DNA of 64,000 nt from an uncultured Bacteroidales bacterium (GCA_949289565.1 CASEOO010000030.1:62001-126000), one strand, 5' to 3'; numbered from the stretch's first letter, positions 26,055 through 36,006 are shown. Numbers and translations are program-made. The notes: a model not told the origin generated them from the letters alone.

Positions 26055-28067
26055 ATGAACGACAAGAAACTTATGGACAGGGCCGCGGACAATATCAGAA
26101 TTCTGGCGGCTTCAATGGTGGAAAAGGCGAAATCAGGGCATCCTGGAGGCGCGATGGGCGGCGCAGACTTCATAAACGTCCTGTATTCCGAGTACCTGAT
26201 TTATGACCCGGAAAATCCGCGCTGGGAAGGCAGGGACCGTTTTTTCCTTGACCCTGGCCATATGTCGCCTATGCTTTATTCTGTGCTGGCTTTGTCAGGA
26301 AAGTTCACTGTTGACGAGCTCAAGCAGTTCCGGCAGTGGGGAAGCCCTGTTCCGGGGCATCCTGAAGTGAATGTGGATCGCGGCATCGAGAATACTTCAG
26401 GCCCTCTCGGTCAGGGACATACCTTTGCAGTAGGTGCGGCCATAGCCGCCAAGTTCCTGAAAGCCAGATTGGGAGACCGGATGGACCAGACGATCTATGC
26501 CTACATATCCGACGGCGGTATCCAGGAGGAAATTTCGCAGGGTGCGGGCCGTATCGCAGGACATCTCGGACTGGACAACCTCGTCATGTTCTTCGACTCG
26601 AACAAAGTCCAGCTTTCCTCTATGACAGACGATGTCACTGAAGAGGATACTGAAATGAAATACAGGGCCTGGGGCTGGGATGTAATGCAGATTGACGGGA
26701 ATGATGTGGACCAGATACGCAAGGCGCTGGACTGGGCGAAGTCTGTGCAGGGGAAGCCAGCTTTGATTATAGGCCATACACTGATGGGAAAAGGTGCACG
26801 CAGGGCTGACAATACCAGTTATGAAAACTGCATTGCCACTCATGGCGCTCCGCTCGGCGGCGAAGCTTACATAAATACTATGAAAAATCTCGGGGCAGAT
26901 CCTGAGAATCCGTTTGTCATATTCCCTGAGGTTCAGGCTCTGTATGATGCCAGAAGGAAGGAGCTGTCAGCCATCATGAAGGTCAAAAAGGCTGAGAAGG
27001 CCGCATGGGCTGAAGCTAATCCGGAGCTGGCAAGGAAGATGGATCAGTGGTTTTCAGGAAAGGTGCCTGACATAGACTGGAATGCGATAGTTCAGAAGCC
27101 GGACATTGCCACCAGAGCGGCATCCTCTGCTGTATTGAGCGTTCTGGCGGACAAGGTCGAGAATATGATAGTGTCTTCTGCCGACCTTTCGAATTCAGAC
27201 AAGACTGACGGCTTCCTGAAGAAGACCCATATATTCCGCAAAGGCGACTTCTCGGGCGCTTTCCTGCAGGCTGGGGTGTCTGAGCTGACGATGGCTTGCT
27301 GCTGCATAGGCATGATGCTTCATGGCGGAGTAGTGGCGGCTTGCGCTACTTTCTTCGTTTTTTCTGACTATATGAAGCCTGCTCTGCGCATGGCCTCTCT
27401 GATGGAAGTTCCGGTCAAGTTCATATGGACGCATGATGCTTTCAGGGTGGGAGAAGACGGGCCTACGCATCAGCCTGTCGAGCAGGAGATGCAGCTCCGC
27501 CTGCTGGAACGGATCCGGAATCACAAAGGGAAGAATTCGATGCTTGTGCTCAGGCCTGCTGATGCAGAAGAGACCACCATGGCTTGGAAACTCGCCATGG
27601 AGAATACTTCCACCCCTACGGGTTTGATCCTTTCCAGGCAGAATGTTCCTAATCTCCCTGCCGGGAATGATTACTCGGGATTTGAACGTGGAGCATATGT
27701 GCTCAGCATTTCAGATGACAATCCTGACATAGTTCTTATAGGATGCGGTTCTGAAGTGTCCACTTTGGTGGCTGGAGCTGGGCTTCTCAAGGCTGACGGC
27801 ATCAGGGTGCGTATCGTTTCTGTGCCTTCTGAAGGACTTTTCCGAAATCAGGACAAAGCATATCAGGAAAGCGTCCTTCCTGCGGGTGTGAAACGTTTTG
27901 GCCTGACAGCTGGAATCCCTTCATCGCTGGAGAGTCTTGTCGGGCCTGGCGGCAAGGTATGGGGAGTAGAGTCTTTCGGCTATTCTGCACCATACAAAGT
28001 CCTGGATGAGAAATTAGGTTTTACCGCGCAGAATGTTTACGACCAGGTGAAGTCCATGCTTCAGTAG
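26055..28067 (+). CDS. tkt: Transketolase
   Basis: Thiamine-diphosphate enzyme of the non-oxidative pentose phosphate pathway, 670 residues, full length. N-terminal KSGHPGGAMGGADF, the GPLGQG segment near 118, and the TPP/Mg site SDGGIQEEISQGAG with its downstream Asn (FDSNKVQLSS) are present. The C-terminal half carries FFVFSDYMKPALRMAS and WTHDAFRVGEDGPTHQPVEQ, which bind thiamine and substrate. It starts from its own promoter and ends before a good hairpin terminator at 28192. Confidence 0.96.
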   Translation: MNDKKLMDRAADNIRILAASMVEKAKSGHPGGAMGGADFINVLYSEYLIYDPENPRWEGRDRFFLDPGHMSPMLYSVLALSGKFTVDELKQFRQWGSPVPGHPEVNVDRGIENTSGPLGQGHTFAVGAAIAAKFLKARLGDRMDQTIYAYISDGGIQEEISQGAGRIAGHLGLDNLVMFFDSNKVQLSSMTDDVTEEDTEMKYRAWGWDVMQIDGNDVDQIRKALDWAKSVQGKPALIIGHTLMGKGARRADNTSYENCIATHGAPLGGEAYINTMKNLGADPENPFVIFPEVQALYDARRKELSAIMKVKKAEKAAWAEANPELARKMDQWFSGKVPDIDWNAIVQKPDIATRAASSAVLSVLADKVENMIVSSADLSNSDKTDGFLKKTHIFRKGDFSGAFLQAGVSELTMACCCIGMMLHGGVVAACATFFVFSDYMKPALRMASLMEVPVKFIWTHDAFRVGEDGPTHQPVEQEMQLRLLERIRNHKGKNSMLVLRPADAEETTMAWKLAMENTSTPTGLILSRQNVPNLPAGNDYSGFERGAYVLSISDDNPDIVLIGCGSEVSTLVAGAGLLKADGIRVRIVSVPSEGLFRNQDKAYQESVLPAGVKRFGLTAGIPSSLESLVGPGGKVWGVESFGYSAPYKVLDEKLGFTAQNVYDQVKSMLQ

Positions 28068-28130
28068 CTGGAAAGACTTAAGATCCTGTATCTCGAAGAA
28101 ATACGGTTGAGGGTGACACGAAAACACATG

Positions 28131-28170
28131 ATGTGACCCCCCCCAAAGTTGGACGATTTAACATTATTAA
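28131..28170. mobile_element. Possible solo remnant of an IS3-family end
   Basis: The stretch TGTGAC, eight Cs, then AAAGTTGGAC resembles the terminal repeat of IS3-family elements found in Bacteroidota. No transposase ORF, second end or target duplication is visible, so at most this is a relic. The C8 run at 28137-28144 is non-coding. Confidence 0.25.
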
Positions 28171-28191
28171 GAGGCGCTCTTAGATTGGAAT

Positions 28192-28217
28192 AAAGCTCGG
28201 TATTGTACCGGGCTTTT
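28192..28217 (+). terminator. Terminator of tkt
   Basis: AAAGCTCGGTA, loop TTG, TACCGGGCTTT with one G-T wobble, then T and CCC. It lies 125 bp past the tkt stop. Confidence 0.7.
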
Positions 28218-28271
28218 CCCATCTAGCCTCAGTTTGATTCTATCATTGCCCCTTTATCAGGATTCCGGTGT

Positions 28272-28317
28272 AAAGCGAAAAAGCAACCATCAAATCAGAT
28301 GGTTGCTTTTTCGCTTT
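28272..28317 (-). terminator. Terminator after tRNA-Pro
   Basis: Perfect 20-bp inverted repeat with a 6-nt loop. Read on the minus strand just after the tRNA it forms GCAACCATC paired with GATGGTTGC, then TTTTTCGC. It works as a terminator for the tRNA transcript and might also stop plus-strand readthrough. Confidence 0.8.
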
Positions 28318-28318
28318 G

Positions 28319-28392
28319 TCGGGGTACTGTGACTCGAACACAGGACCCTCTGGTCCCAAACCAGATGCGCTAGCCAACTGCGCCACACCCCG
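28319..28392 (-). tRNA. tRNA-Pro, anticodon TGG
   Basis: A 74-nt cloverleaf on the minus strand. Acceptor CGGGGTG pairs with TACCCCG, discriminator A. The anticodon stem CTGGT/ACCAG encloses a loop reading TTTGGGA, giving anticodon TGG. The T arm contains GTTCGAGTC. CCA is not encoded. It has its own -7 element at 28420 and terminator at 28272. Confidence 0.93.
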
Positions 28393-28419
28393 AAAACCCT
28401 TTTCTTTCGAATTGGACTG

Positions 28420-28427
28420 CAAATATA
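28420..28427 (-). promoter_or_regulatory. -7 promoter element for tRNA-Pro
   Basis: CAAATATA on the plus strand is TATATTTG on the minus strand. It lies 28 bp ahead of the mature 5' end of the tRNA. Confidence 0.5.
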
Positions 28428-28520
28428 CTGCTATTTTTTTAAATATCAAATTATATTTTGAAAAAAATACAAAAATGCTGAGATTTCTAGCAGTTTGCAG
28501 TTTTCCCCATCTGCTTAAAC

Positions 28521-28550
28521 AAAAATTGCGGGGAATCAAATTCCCCGCAA
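28521..28550 (-). terminator. Terminator after rpsC, ending the ribosomal gene cluster
   Basis: TTGCGGGGAA and TTCCCCGCAA form a 10-bp stem with a 5-nt loop, followed on the minus strand by TTTTTG. It lies 26 bp past the rpsC stop, showing that the transcript ends here and does not continue into rplP and the rest of the usual operon. Confidence 0.88.
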
Positions 28551-28575
28551 CAATTAACTGTATCCGTGTTCAGGA

Positions 28576-29328
28576 TTATTTGCTTTCCTTGCGGTCACCT
28601 CCGCGGTTTCTGCCGCCACGGCGACGTTCGCCACGGCCTCCCTGGCGTCCGCCATTGCTCTGAGCCTGGGTTGCAGAGATGCCTGCGTTAGGGGAGAGAT
28701 CCCTCTTTCCGTAGACTTCACCTTTGCAGATCCATACTTTGATGCCGAGAACGCCGACTTTAGTGTGAGCTTCAGCCAATGCGTAGTCGATGTCTGCACG
28801 GAAAGTATGCAGAGGAGTACGGCCCTCCTTGAACATCTCGCTTCTGGCCATTTCAGCTCCGCCAAGACGTCCGCTGATCTGGATTTTGATGCCCTCTGCA
28901 CCTACTCTCATAGTAGTGCCGATAGCCATTTTGATAGCACGCCTGTATGATACGCGGCCCTCTATCTGGCGGGCAATATTGTCAGCTACGAAGTGTGCAT
29001 CCACTTCAGGCTTCTTCACTTCGAAGATGTTGATCTGGACATCCTTGCTGGTCACTTTCTTCAGCTCTTCCTTGAGCATATCCACTTCAGCTCCGCCTTT
29101 GCCGATGATGACGCCTGGCCTGGCCGCGTGTATAGTCACTGTGATAAGCTTCAGAGTCCTCTCGATGACGATCTTGGAAAGGCCTGCCTTTGCAAGACGG
29201 TTAACGAGATATTTGCGGATTTCGTAGTCTTCTGCGATTTTTGCCGCATAGTCACCACCACACCAGTTAGAGTCCCAACCACGGGTGATACCGATTCTGT
29301 TGCTGATAGGATTTGTTTTCTGTCCCAT
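28576..29328 (-). CDS. rpsC: 30S ribosomal protein S3
   Basis: Length 250 residues. Starts [20 protein letters not shown]; the KH RNA-binding domain includes [16 protein letters not shown] near residue 78, and the C-terminal S3 domain includes [12 protein letters not shown]3 sits at the mRNA entry of the 30S head. The last 25 or so residues are a basic Arg/Gly tail ([15 protein letters not shown]), as seen in other Bacteroidota. It starts 3 bp after rplV ends. In most bacteria rplP follows; here a terminator follows instead. Confidence 0.97.
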   Translation of the reverse strand: MGQKTNPISNRIGITRGWDSNWCGGDYAAKIAEDYEIRKYLVNRLAKAGLSKIVIERTLKLITVTIHAARPGVIIGKGGAEVDMLKEELKKVTSKDVQINIFEVKKPEVDAHFVADNIARQIEGRVSYRRAIKMAIGTTMRVGAEGIKIQISGRLGGAEMARSEMFKEGRTPLHTFRADIDYALAEAHTKVGVLGIKVWICKGEVYGKRDLSPNAGISATQAQSNGGRQGGRGERRRGGRNRGGDRKESK

Positions 29329-29331
29329 AAT

Positions 29332-29751
29332 TTATTCCTCCACTGTTGCTGGTTTCTTGACATCGAGGATGACGGTGATGTGGTTTGAACGCTTGCGGAT
29401 TCTTCCAGCTCTTCCCTGAGGGCAAGGGCGGATTCTCTTGAGTGTCCTTCCTTCATTTACCATGAGGGTCTTGATATACACATTGCCGTAGTCCAGTTCG
29501 CTTGCTTTATCCTGGTTTTTAGCTTCCCAGTTAGCGATGGCGCTGCGCACCACTTTCTCAAGACTTATAGAAGCATGCTTCTTTGAGTATTTGAGAATAT
29601 CGAGTGCCCTGTTCACTTCAACACCTCTGATAATGTCTGCCACCAGACGCATCTTGCGGGGTGAAGTAGGGACGTTGTTCAGTTTAGCTATAGCTGTCTG
29701 TTTCTTTTCAGCTTTCAGCCTCTCGGCCATTAATCTTTTACGAGCTCCCAT
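29332..29751 (-). CDS. rplV: 50S ribosomal protein L22
   Basis: Length 139 residues. [20 protein letters not shown] near the N-terminus and [17 protein letters not shown] near the C-terminus are the L22 hallmarks; the loop lines the peptide exit tunnel. It lies between rpsS and rpsC in the standard S10-operon order. Confidence 0.96.
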   Translation of the reverse strand: MGARKRLMAERLKAEKKQTAIAKLNNVPTSPRKMRLVADIIRGVEVNRALDILKYSKKHASISLEKVVRSAIANWEAKNQDKASELDYGNVYIKTLMVNEGRTLKRIRPCPQGRAGRIRKRSNHITVILDVKKPATVEE

Positions 29752-29770
29752 AATTCAATTTTCATTTTAA

Positions 29771-30040
29771 TTATTTACGATTGCCCGAATGGCCTCTGAA
29801 TGTTCTTGTCGGTGCGAACTCTCCGAGCTTGTGGCCTACCATATTTTCAGTAACGTAAACAGGAATAAACTTGTTTCCATTATGAACTGCGATAGTGTGC
29901 CCTACGAAGTCAGGAGAGATCATACTTGCGCGTGACCAAGTCTTGACAACCTCTTTCTTCATGCTACCTTCATTCATAGCAAGAATTTTCTTTTCCAGGC
30001 TTGGCTGGATATAAGGACCTTTTCTTAATGAACGACTCAT
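29771..30040 (-). CDS. rpsS: 30S ribosomal protein S19
   Basis: Length 89 residues, normal. [10 protein letters not shown] at the start and [19 protein letters not shown] with [12 protein letters not shown] are family signatures. It contacts 16S rRNA in the 30S head together with S13. Standard place between rplB and rplV. Confidence 0.97.
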   Translation of the reverse strand: MSRSLRKGPYIQPSLEKKILAMNEGSMKKEVVKTWSRASMISPDFVGHTIAVHNGNKFIPVYVTENMVGHKLGEFAPTRTFRGHSGNRK

Positions 30041-30061
30041 AATCTCTAAAGTTTTATTCCG

Positions 30062-30886
30062 TTATTTTTTCCTTCTTTCAATGATAAACCTGTTTGAAGC
30101 GCTCTTAGGATTACGTGTCTTGTAGCCCTTAGCTGGCAGACCCTTGCGTGAACGTGGATGTCCACCTGATGCACGGCCTTCACCACCACCCATCGGGTGA
30201 TCTACCGGGTTCATTACGACACCCCTGTTGCGAGGCCTGCGTCCAAGCCATCTGTTACGTCCGGCCTTGCCGTGTGACTCCAAATTGTGGTCTGGATTAG
30301 ATACAGTGCCCACAGTTGCACGGCAGGTCACGAGCACCATCCTGGTCTCGCCTGAAGGGAGACGTACGATAGCGTGATTGCCTTCGCGTGCCGCCAGCTG
30401 GGCGAATGCACCTGCGCTGCGCGCCATGGCTGCACCCTGTCCCGGATGGAGTTCGATGTTGTGGATCAGTGTACCAAGCGGAATTTCAGAGAGTGGAAGA
30501 GTGTTGCCCACTTCAGGAGCCACGCCTGGGCCTGAAGCGATTACCTGCCCTACTTTCAGTCCGTTAGGAGCGATGATATATTTCTTTACACCATCTTCAT
30601 ATTTTACAAGTGCGATACGTGCGCTGCGGTTCGGATCGTACTCGATAGTCATTACAGTAGCCTTGCAGTCGTCTTTGTCACGACGGAAGTCTACGATACG
30701 GTACATTCTCTTGTGACCGCCGCCAATGTAGCGCATAGTCATTTTACCCTGGTTGTTTCGTCCGCCTGATTTCTTGAGCGGAGCCAACAGAGATTTCTCA
30801 GGAACTTTGCAGGTAATGTCGTCAAAAGCACTAATTACCTTGTTTCTCTGTCCCGGGGTTACCGGTTTGAATTTTCTTACTGCCAT
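30062..30886 (-). CDS. rplB: 50S ribosomal protein L2
   Basis: Length 274 residues, normal. It binds 23S rRNA near the peptidyl transferase centre. The C-terminal signature [19 protein letters not shown], which holds the conserved histidine, is intact. Standard order between rplW and rpsS. Confidence 0.97.
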   Translation of the reverse strand: MAVRKFKPVTPGQRNKVISAFDDITCKVPEKSLLAPLKKSGGRNNQGKMTMRYIGGGHKRMYRIVDFRRDKDDCKATVMTIEYDPNRSARIALVKYEDGVKKYIIAPNGLKVGQVIASGPGVAPEVGNTLPLSEIPLGTLIHNIELHPGQGAAMARSAGAFAQLAAREGNHAIVRLPSGETRMVLVTCRATVGTVSNPDHNLESHGKAGRNRWLGRRPRNRGVVMNPVDHPMGGGEGRASGGHPRSRKGLPAKGYKTRNPKSASNRFIIERRKK

Positions 30887-30897
30887 TGTACAATACC

Positions 30898-31191
30898 TTA
30901 AATGTTACTATAGAAATCTATCTTGTCATCACCAGCGAGTGTGACATATGCTTTCTTGAAGTGATTGTCACGGCCCTGGAGCATGCCAGACTTGGTGTAG
31001 CGGGATTTCTTTTTCCCGTGATAGTTCAATGTGTTGACTGAAGCCACGGACACATTGTACATCTGCTCTACAGCGGCCTTGATCTGAAGTTTGTTGGCAT
31101 CACGGTCAACGATGAAGCCATAGCGGTTCAACTTTTCGCCCTGAACCGTCATTTTTTCAGTTACTATAGGCTTAATGATAATTCCCATCAC
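30898..31191 (-). CDS. rplW: 50S ribosomal protein L23
   Basis: Length 97 residues. [11 protein letters not shown] at the N-terminus and the [11 protein letters not shown] loop fit L23, which lies at the tunnel exit and docks trigger factor and SRP. Standard order between rplD and rplB. Confidence 0.95.
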   Translation of the reverse strand: MMGIIIKPIVTEKMTVQGEKLNRYGFIVDRDANKLQIKAAVEQMYNVSVASVNTLNYHGKKKSRYTKSGMLQGRDNHFKKAYVTLAGDDKIDFYSNI

Positions 31192-31218
31192 TTGATTCTT
31201 TAATTGGTCCTTGACCGT

Positions 31219-31845
31219 TTATTTGATTCTAGACTCGATTATATCCTGCACGCCGTCAACCATTACCATTGAATATGCGTTCATGATGGTGTATGTGTTG
31301 ATTTCATCCACAGTGATCACCTTTACATAAGGGATGTTGCGTGAAGAAAGGTATATGTTCTGAGAATTCTGAGGAAGAACAAACAGCACTTTCCTGTCCC
31401 CTGCCTTCAGGTTTTTCAGAATCTGGATGAACTCTTTCGTCTTAGGAGCTTCCATGGCGAATGGCTCAACCATGATGAGAGCATTTTCCTTCACCTTGTA
31501 AGAGAGTGCGGAGAATCTGGCGAGCTGTTTGAGCTTCTTGTTCAGCTTTGTGCGGTAGCAGCGCGGCTTAGGTCCGAATACTCGTCCGCCGCCTACGTAG
31601 ATGCCGGCCTTCAAGCTGCCGTGGCGTGCGCCGCCTGAGCCTTTCTGGCGGATCAGCTTCTTGGTGCTGTAAGCCACCTCGCTGCGGTCCTTTGTCTTGG
31701 CTGTGCCCTGCCTCTGGTTGGCCAGATACTGTTTTACATCGAGATAAATTGCATGGTCGTTAGGTTCGATGCCGAAGATGGCATCATTAAGGACAACCTT
31801 CTTTCCGGATTCTGTTCCGTCAATCTTGTAAACTGACAATTCCAT
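31219..31845 (-). CDS. rplD: 50S ribosomal protein L4
   Basis: Length 208 residues. The tunnel loop [15 protein letters not shown] near residue 65 and [20 protein letters not shown] are L4 hallmarks. In E. coli L4 also represses its own operon; no equivalent leader is evident here. It starts 4 bp after rplC ends. Confidence 0.96.
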   Translation of the reverse strand: MELSVYKIDGTESGKKVVLNDAIFGIEPNDHAIYLDVKQYLANQRQGTAKTKDRSEVAYSTKKLIRQKGSGGARHGSLKAGIYVGGGRVFGPKPRCYRTKLNKKLKQLARFSALSYKVKENALIMVEPFAMEAPKTKEFIQILKNLKAGDRKVLFVLPQNSQNIYLSSRNIPYVKVITVDEINTYTIMNAYSMVMVDGVQDIIESRIK

Positions 31846-31849
31846 AGCC

Positions 31850-32473
31850 TTAATCCTCCAAAATTACATATGAACCCTTTGCTCCTGGTACAGAGCCTTT
31901 CAGAACGAGAAGGTTGTTCTCAGGGATGATTTTCACCACCTCGAGGTTGAAAATCTTCACTCTTTCGTTGCCCATATGCCCTGCCATGCGCATGCCTTTG
32001 AATACGCGTGAAGGCCAAGATGATGCACCGAGTGAACCCGGGTGACGGAGCCTGTTGTGCTGGCCATGGGTCTGCCCGCCTACTCCGGCGAAGCCATGAC
32101 GTTTCACAACTCCCTGGAAACCTTTACCTTTGGAAGTACCGACAACGTCAATGTATGCTGTGTCTGCGAAGACATCGGCTACAGTCAGGACGTCGCCTAA
32201 TTTAAGATCCTGAGCGAAATCCGCCTTGAATTCGACGAGTTTGCGCTTAGGGGTGGTTCCTGCCTTTGCGAAGTGCCCCAAAAGAGGCTTGCTGGCGTGC
32301 TTTTCTGAAATTTCGTCATAGGCAAGCTGTACAGCGGCATAACCATCTTTTTCTACTGTACGAATCTGCGTAACAACACACGGACCAGCCTCAACTACGG
32401 TGCATGGAATATTTTTTCCATCAGCACCGAAAACGGAAGTCATTCCGATTTTCTTTCCAATTAATCCAGGCAT
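31850..32473 (-). CDS. rplC: 50S ribosomal protein L3
   Basis: Length 207 residues. Starts [14 protein letters not shown]; the long loop [18 protein letters not shown] reaches the peptidyl transferase centre. It is the first gene of this ribosomal transcript, with a -7 element about 62 bp ahead of its ATG. In most bacteria rpsJ (S10) precedes it, but there is no room for rpsJ between this gene and the divergent cdaA gene. Confidence 0.96.
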   Translation of the reverse strand: MPGLIGKKIGMTSVFGADGKNIPCTVVEAGPCVVTQIRTVEKDGYAAVQLAYDEISEKHASKPLLGHFAKAGTTPKRKLVEFKADFAQDLKLGDVLTVADVFADTAYIDVVGTSKGKGFQGVVKRHGFAGVGGQTHGQHNRLRHPGSLGASSWPSRVFKGMRMAGHMGNERVKIFNLEVVKIIPENNLLVLKGSVPGAKGSYVILED

Positions 32474-32511
32474 TGGTTTGTTTAATTAACTGTTTATTAA
32501 TGACTTAATCT

Positions 32512-32530
32512 CCGCAATACTTTTTTGCGG
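32512..32530 (-). promoter_or_regulatory. Leader hairpin of the ribosomal gene cluster
   Basis: CCGCAA and TTGCGG form a 6-bp stem with a 7-nt loop at the very 5' end of the rplC leader (start near 32528). It could protect the RNA or take part in autoregulation; this is a guess. Confidence 0.3.
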
Positions 32531-32534
32531 GCTG

Positions 32535-32542
32535 CAAATATA
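32535..32542 (-). promoter_or_regulatory. -7 promoter element for rplC and the ribosomal cluster
   Basis: CAAATATA on the plus strand is TATATTTG on the minus strand. It confirms that the cluster is transcribed from immediately upstream of rplC. Confidence 0.6.
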
Positions 32543-32613
32543 CAATTAATATTTTAATTTTCAATCTATTGAGCCAAAAAATAATTCTTTGTCGTCTGTT
32601 CGCGAGAATTTAG

Positions 32614-32621
32614 TATCTTTG
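32614..32621 (+). promoter_or_regulatory. -7 promoter element for cdaA
   Basis: TATCTTTG is a perfect match, with a TTTG about 22 bp upstream (32588) that may be the -33 element. Start of transcription near 32628. Confidence 0.6.
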
Positions 32622-32652
32622 CAAAGATTAACTGACAGTGATTTTGCTTGGG

Positions 32653-33450
32653 ATGTTCGGCTTCTTGAATCTGACATTCATAGACGTGCTCGACATATTG
32701 CTCGTGGCTCTTATCGTATTTGTGGTGTTCCGCTGGATCAGAGGGACATCGGCTATGAGCATTTTCGTCGCCATCATTTCATTGTATGTGGTCTGGGCCG
32801 TAGTCAGCGCGTTCAATATGAAGCTGATGTCAGCCATTATGGGGCAAGTGCTGGATGTCGGAGTCCTGGCTCTCATCGTGATTTTCCAGCCTGAAATCCG
32901 CAAATTCCTGATAAGATTCGGAAGCCGGTATCTCATGGAAGTGGGCCAGAACGGGTTCATTGGGAAATTGTTCGGAAACAAGGCCAGGACCATGGGCAGC
33001 GCCACCGTCAAGGAGGTCACGGAAGCATGCCGCTCCATGTCAGAACAGAAGACAGGCGCACTGATAGTCATCCCTCACAAGTCCCCGATAGATTTTGTGA
33101 TAGAAACGGGGGACAGGATAGACGCCATTATCAGCAAGCGGCTGATTATGAATATCTTTTTCAAGAATTCTCCTCTTCATGACGGGGCGATGGTGATGAG
33201 TACGGACCATATCATTGCGGCCAGATGTACGTTGCCGATTACGGAAAAGACAGATATCCCGGCGCATTACGGCATGAGGCACAAGGCCGCCATAGGCATA
33301 TCGGAGATGACAGACGTGGATGTGATAGTGGTGTCGGAGGAGACGGGCCAGATTTCGTTCGTCAAAGGAGGGACTATCACATCGTTGAGCAATGCGAACG
33401 AGCTGCAGCTATTGTTGAACAATTCTTTCGCTAAATGGCAGGAGGGATAG
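32653..33450 (+). CDS. cdaA: Diadenylate cyclase (c-di-AMP synthase), CdaA type
   Basis: Makes the second messenger c-di-AMP from two ATP. The ATG at 32653 gives 265 residues; a GTG at 32638 is possible but lies very close to the predicted transcription start. Three hydrophobic segments occupy residues 5-75, then the DisA_N domain: active-site DGA at D177 in LHDGAMVM, and RHK at R209 in the expected RHxxA position. This is the membrane-bound CdaA form that controls potassium and osmotic balance. Three bases after its stop comes the TTG start of mutS2, so it heads an operon. Confidence 0.93.
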   Translation: MFGFLNLTFIDVLDILLVALIVFVVFRWIRGTSAMSIFVAIISLYVVWAVVSAFNMKLMSAIMGQVLDVGVLALIVIFQPEIRKFLIRFGSRYLMEVGQNGFIGKLFGNKARTMGSATVKEVTEACRSMSEQKTGALIVIPHKSPIDFVIETGDRIDAIISKRLIMNIFFKNSPLHDGAMVMSTDHIIAARCTLPITEKTDIPAHYGMRHKAAIGISEMTDVDVIVVSEETGQISFVKGGTITSLSNANELQLLLNNSFAKWQEG

Positions 33451-33453
33451 ACT

Positions 33454-36006
33454 TTGGAAGAGGTAAAGGAAAATATCGACATCAGGCTGGAACAGAAACT
33501 GGGCTTTGACAGGATACGGAAAGCGGTTGCCGACAGGTGCGCTACGGAATATGCTTCCGGTAGGGCCATGGAAGAAACTTTCGTCAACGATGAAAAGGTC
33601 ATTACGGAAAGGCTGCGGCTGACCGACGAGATGAGGCTTATTCTCATGTTTGAGGAAAGCTTCCCTTCCAGCGGCTATATAGACTGCGCCGGTTTCCTGA
33701 AACTTCTTGAGATGCCGGCATCATATATAAATCTGGTCTCTCTGCGCAAGCTGAGGACCATGCTGGAGACCGTCAGAAAAATCACGGCCTTTTTTTCTTC
33801 TGTCAAGGACGGAATATATCCGGCGCTCAAGAAAATGTCGGCCTCTGTGATGGCTTTCCCTGAAGTGCAGCGCAGGACAGACCAGATACTTGACAGGTAC
33901 GGGGAAGTGAAAGACACTGCCTCTGAAGAGCTGGCCTCTATCAGAAAGTCTCTGAAAGACACTGAGGGGGTCATTTCCAGGAGGGTCAACGCCATCCTTA
34001 AAAAGATGCAGGACGAAGGCGTCGCGGACAAGGATGCTTCTGTGTCAGTCAGAGATGGAAAGCTTCTGATACCTGTCCCGGCAGTGAACAAAAAGAAAGT
34101 TCCGGGCTTCATTTATGATGAGTCTTCATCAGGCAAGACATCGTTCATCGAGCCAGCCGAAATAGTGGAGCTGGACAACAGAATCAAAGAGCTCAAGTTT
34201 GCAGAAAACCGCGAAATTCTCAGAATATTGACGATATTTTCAGATTTTCTCAGACCATACATCCCGGACTTGCTGATGACTGCCGAGTATATGGGAGAAA
34301 TCGATTTCCTTATGGCCAAGGCCAATGTGGCACTGGACATGATAGCAGGCATGCCTGTCATCTCTTCTACAGGAGAGATGAGCATAAGGAAGGCCCGCCA
34401 TCCTCTCCTGGAAAAAGCTCTCCGGAGGGAAAAGAAAGAAATCGTTCCGCTGACCGTCACCCTGACTGACAAAAAGAGGATTCTGATGATATCCGGTCCT
34501 AATGCCGGAGGAAAGTCTGTATGTCTCAAGACTGTCGGGCTTCTTCAGTATATGTTTCAATGGGGAATGCTCATTCCGACATCGGAGACATCGGAAATGC
34601 TGATATTCGACCGTATAATGGTCGATATAGGAGATGACCAGTCTATCGACAATGATTTGAGCACCTATAGCTCGTTCCTCGCCAATATGAGGGAGGTGAT
34701 GTCCTGTGCGGACGACCGTACACTCGTGCTGATAGACGAGTTCGGGTCAGGCACCGAGCCTGCCGCGGGAGGGGCTATAGCAGAGGCGATTCTTGCCGAG
34801 CTGGACAGGAGAGGTGTTTATGGAGTGCTCACTACGCATTATACAAATCTCAAATTGTATGCTTCCGGGGCGGATACGCATGTGGTGAACGGTGCCATGA
34901 TGTTCGATGTGCAGAATATTGCCCCTCTGTTTAAACTGGAAACAGGCCTGCCTGGCAATTCTTTCGCTTTTGAACTTGCCAGGAAGATGGGCCTTCCTGA
35001 ATCTATAGTGAAGGATGCGGAGAGCCGGGCGGGTGACGAGTTTGTGGGAATTGAGCGGAATCTCAGGAGGATAGCGCGCAATAGAAAGGCTCTTGACGAG
35101 AAACTGGAGCGCATCAGGAATACCGACAGGACGCTGGAAAGCATTACTGACAAGTATCAGAAAGAACTGCTTGAGATACGGAAGCGAAAGAAAGAAATTC
35201 TGGATGAAGCCGCGAAAGAGGCTCAGGAGATAGTGGCAGGGGCGAACCGGCAGGTGGAAAACACCATCAAGACCATTAAGGAGGCGCAGGCTGAGAAGGA
35301 AATCACCAAGGAAGCCAGGAAGGAGCTGCAGAATTTCGTGTCTGTCCTGACCAGGAAGAAAGAGCAGGAGCAGAAAGAGAAAGATGACTATATAGAAAGA
35401 AAAATCAGGCAGATTGATGCGCGCAAGGAGAGGGCGCGCCAGAGAAAGCTTCAGCGTGCCGACGAGAAGACCCGCATGGAGATGGAGGCGCAGGCTGAAG
35501 AGCAGAGAAAGCTGGAGGAATTCAGGAATGCCCCGCTGAAACCTGGCGAAAAAGTGCGGATAAAGTCCAACGGCATGGTGGGCGAGATTGCCAAGGTGTC
35601 GTCAAAGGCCATAGTGGTGAATATAGGGAACATCAGTTCGAAACTTTCGCCCGACAAGGTGGAGCGCATTACTTCCAACGAGTACAGGGATGCGGTGAAG
35701 GTCTCAGCGCCTAAAGTGTCTGCTGTGCATATAGATTCATCTATTTCGGAGAGAAAGTTGAATTTCAGCCCGGAACTGGATGTGAGGGGGGAGAGGCTGA
35801 ATGATGCGATAGAGAAAGTGACGAAATATATTGACGATGCAGTCATGCTGAGCATTCCGAGTGTGAGGATTATACATGGAAAGGGAACAGGGGTGCTCCG
35901 GGATGAAATACAGAAGCTGCTGAGGACCATGCCGGGCGTGGAAAAAGTCGCGGACGAACATATACAGTTCGGGGGCACGGGAGTCACTGTGGTGACATTG
36001 TATTGA
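33454..36006 (+). CDS. mutS2: Endonuclease MutS2
   Basis: Length 850 residues, starting at TTG 33454 behind AGGAGG at 33441; no ATG fits better. MutS-like core and ATPase with Walker A GPNAGGKS near 348 and the DEFGSGTEP motif near 430, a long coiled coil (residues 530-700, Lys/Glu/Arg-rich), and a C-terminal Smr nuclease domain with ELDVRGERL and IIHGKGTGVLR. It lacks the mismatch-recognition domain of MutS. MutS2 proteins suppress recombination or rescue collided ribosomes, depending on the species. Co-transcribed with cdaA. Confidence 0.95.
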   Translation: MEEVKENIDIRLEQKLGFDRIRKAVADRCATEYASGRAMEETFVNDEKVITERLRLTDEMRLILMFEESFPSSGYIDCAGFLKLLEMPASYINLVSLRKLRTMLETVRKITAFFSSVKDGIYPALKKMSASVMAFPEVQRRTDQILDRYGEVKDTASEELASIRKSLKDTEGVISRRVNAILKKMQDEGVADKDASVSVRDGKLLIPVPAVNKKKVPGFIYDESSSGKTSFIEPAEIVELDNRIKELKFAENREILRILTIFSDFLRPYIPDLLMTAEYMGEIDFLMAKANVALDMIAGMPVISSTGEMSIRKARHPLLEKALRREKKEIVPLTVTLTDKKRILMISGPNAGGKSVCLKTVGLLQYMFQWGMLIPTSETSEMLIFDRIMVDIGDDQSIDNDLSTYSSFLANMREVMSCADDRTLVLIDEFGSGTEPAAGGAIAEAILAELDRRGVYGVLTTHYTNLKLYASGADTHVVNGAMMFDVQNIAPLFKLETGLPGNSFAFELARKMGLPESIVKDAESRAGDEFVGIERNLRRIARNRKALDEKLERIRNTDRTLESITDKYQKELLEIRKRKKEILDEAAKEAQEIVAGANRQVENTIKTIKEAQAEKEITKEARKELQNFVSVLTRKKEQEQKEKDDYIERKIRQIDARKERARQRKLQRADEKTRMEMEAQAEEQRKLEEFRNAPLKPGEKVRIKSNGMVGEIAKVSSKAIVVNIGNISSKLSPDKVERITSNEYRDAVKVSAPKVSAVHIDSSISERKLNFSPELDVRGERLNDAIEKVTKYIDDAVMLSIPSVRIIHGKGTGVLRDEIQKLLRTMPGVEKVADEHIQFGGTGVTVVTLY

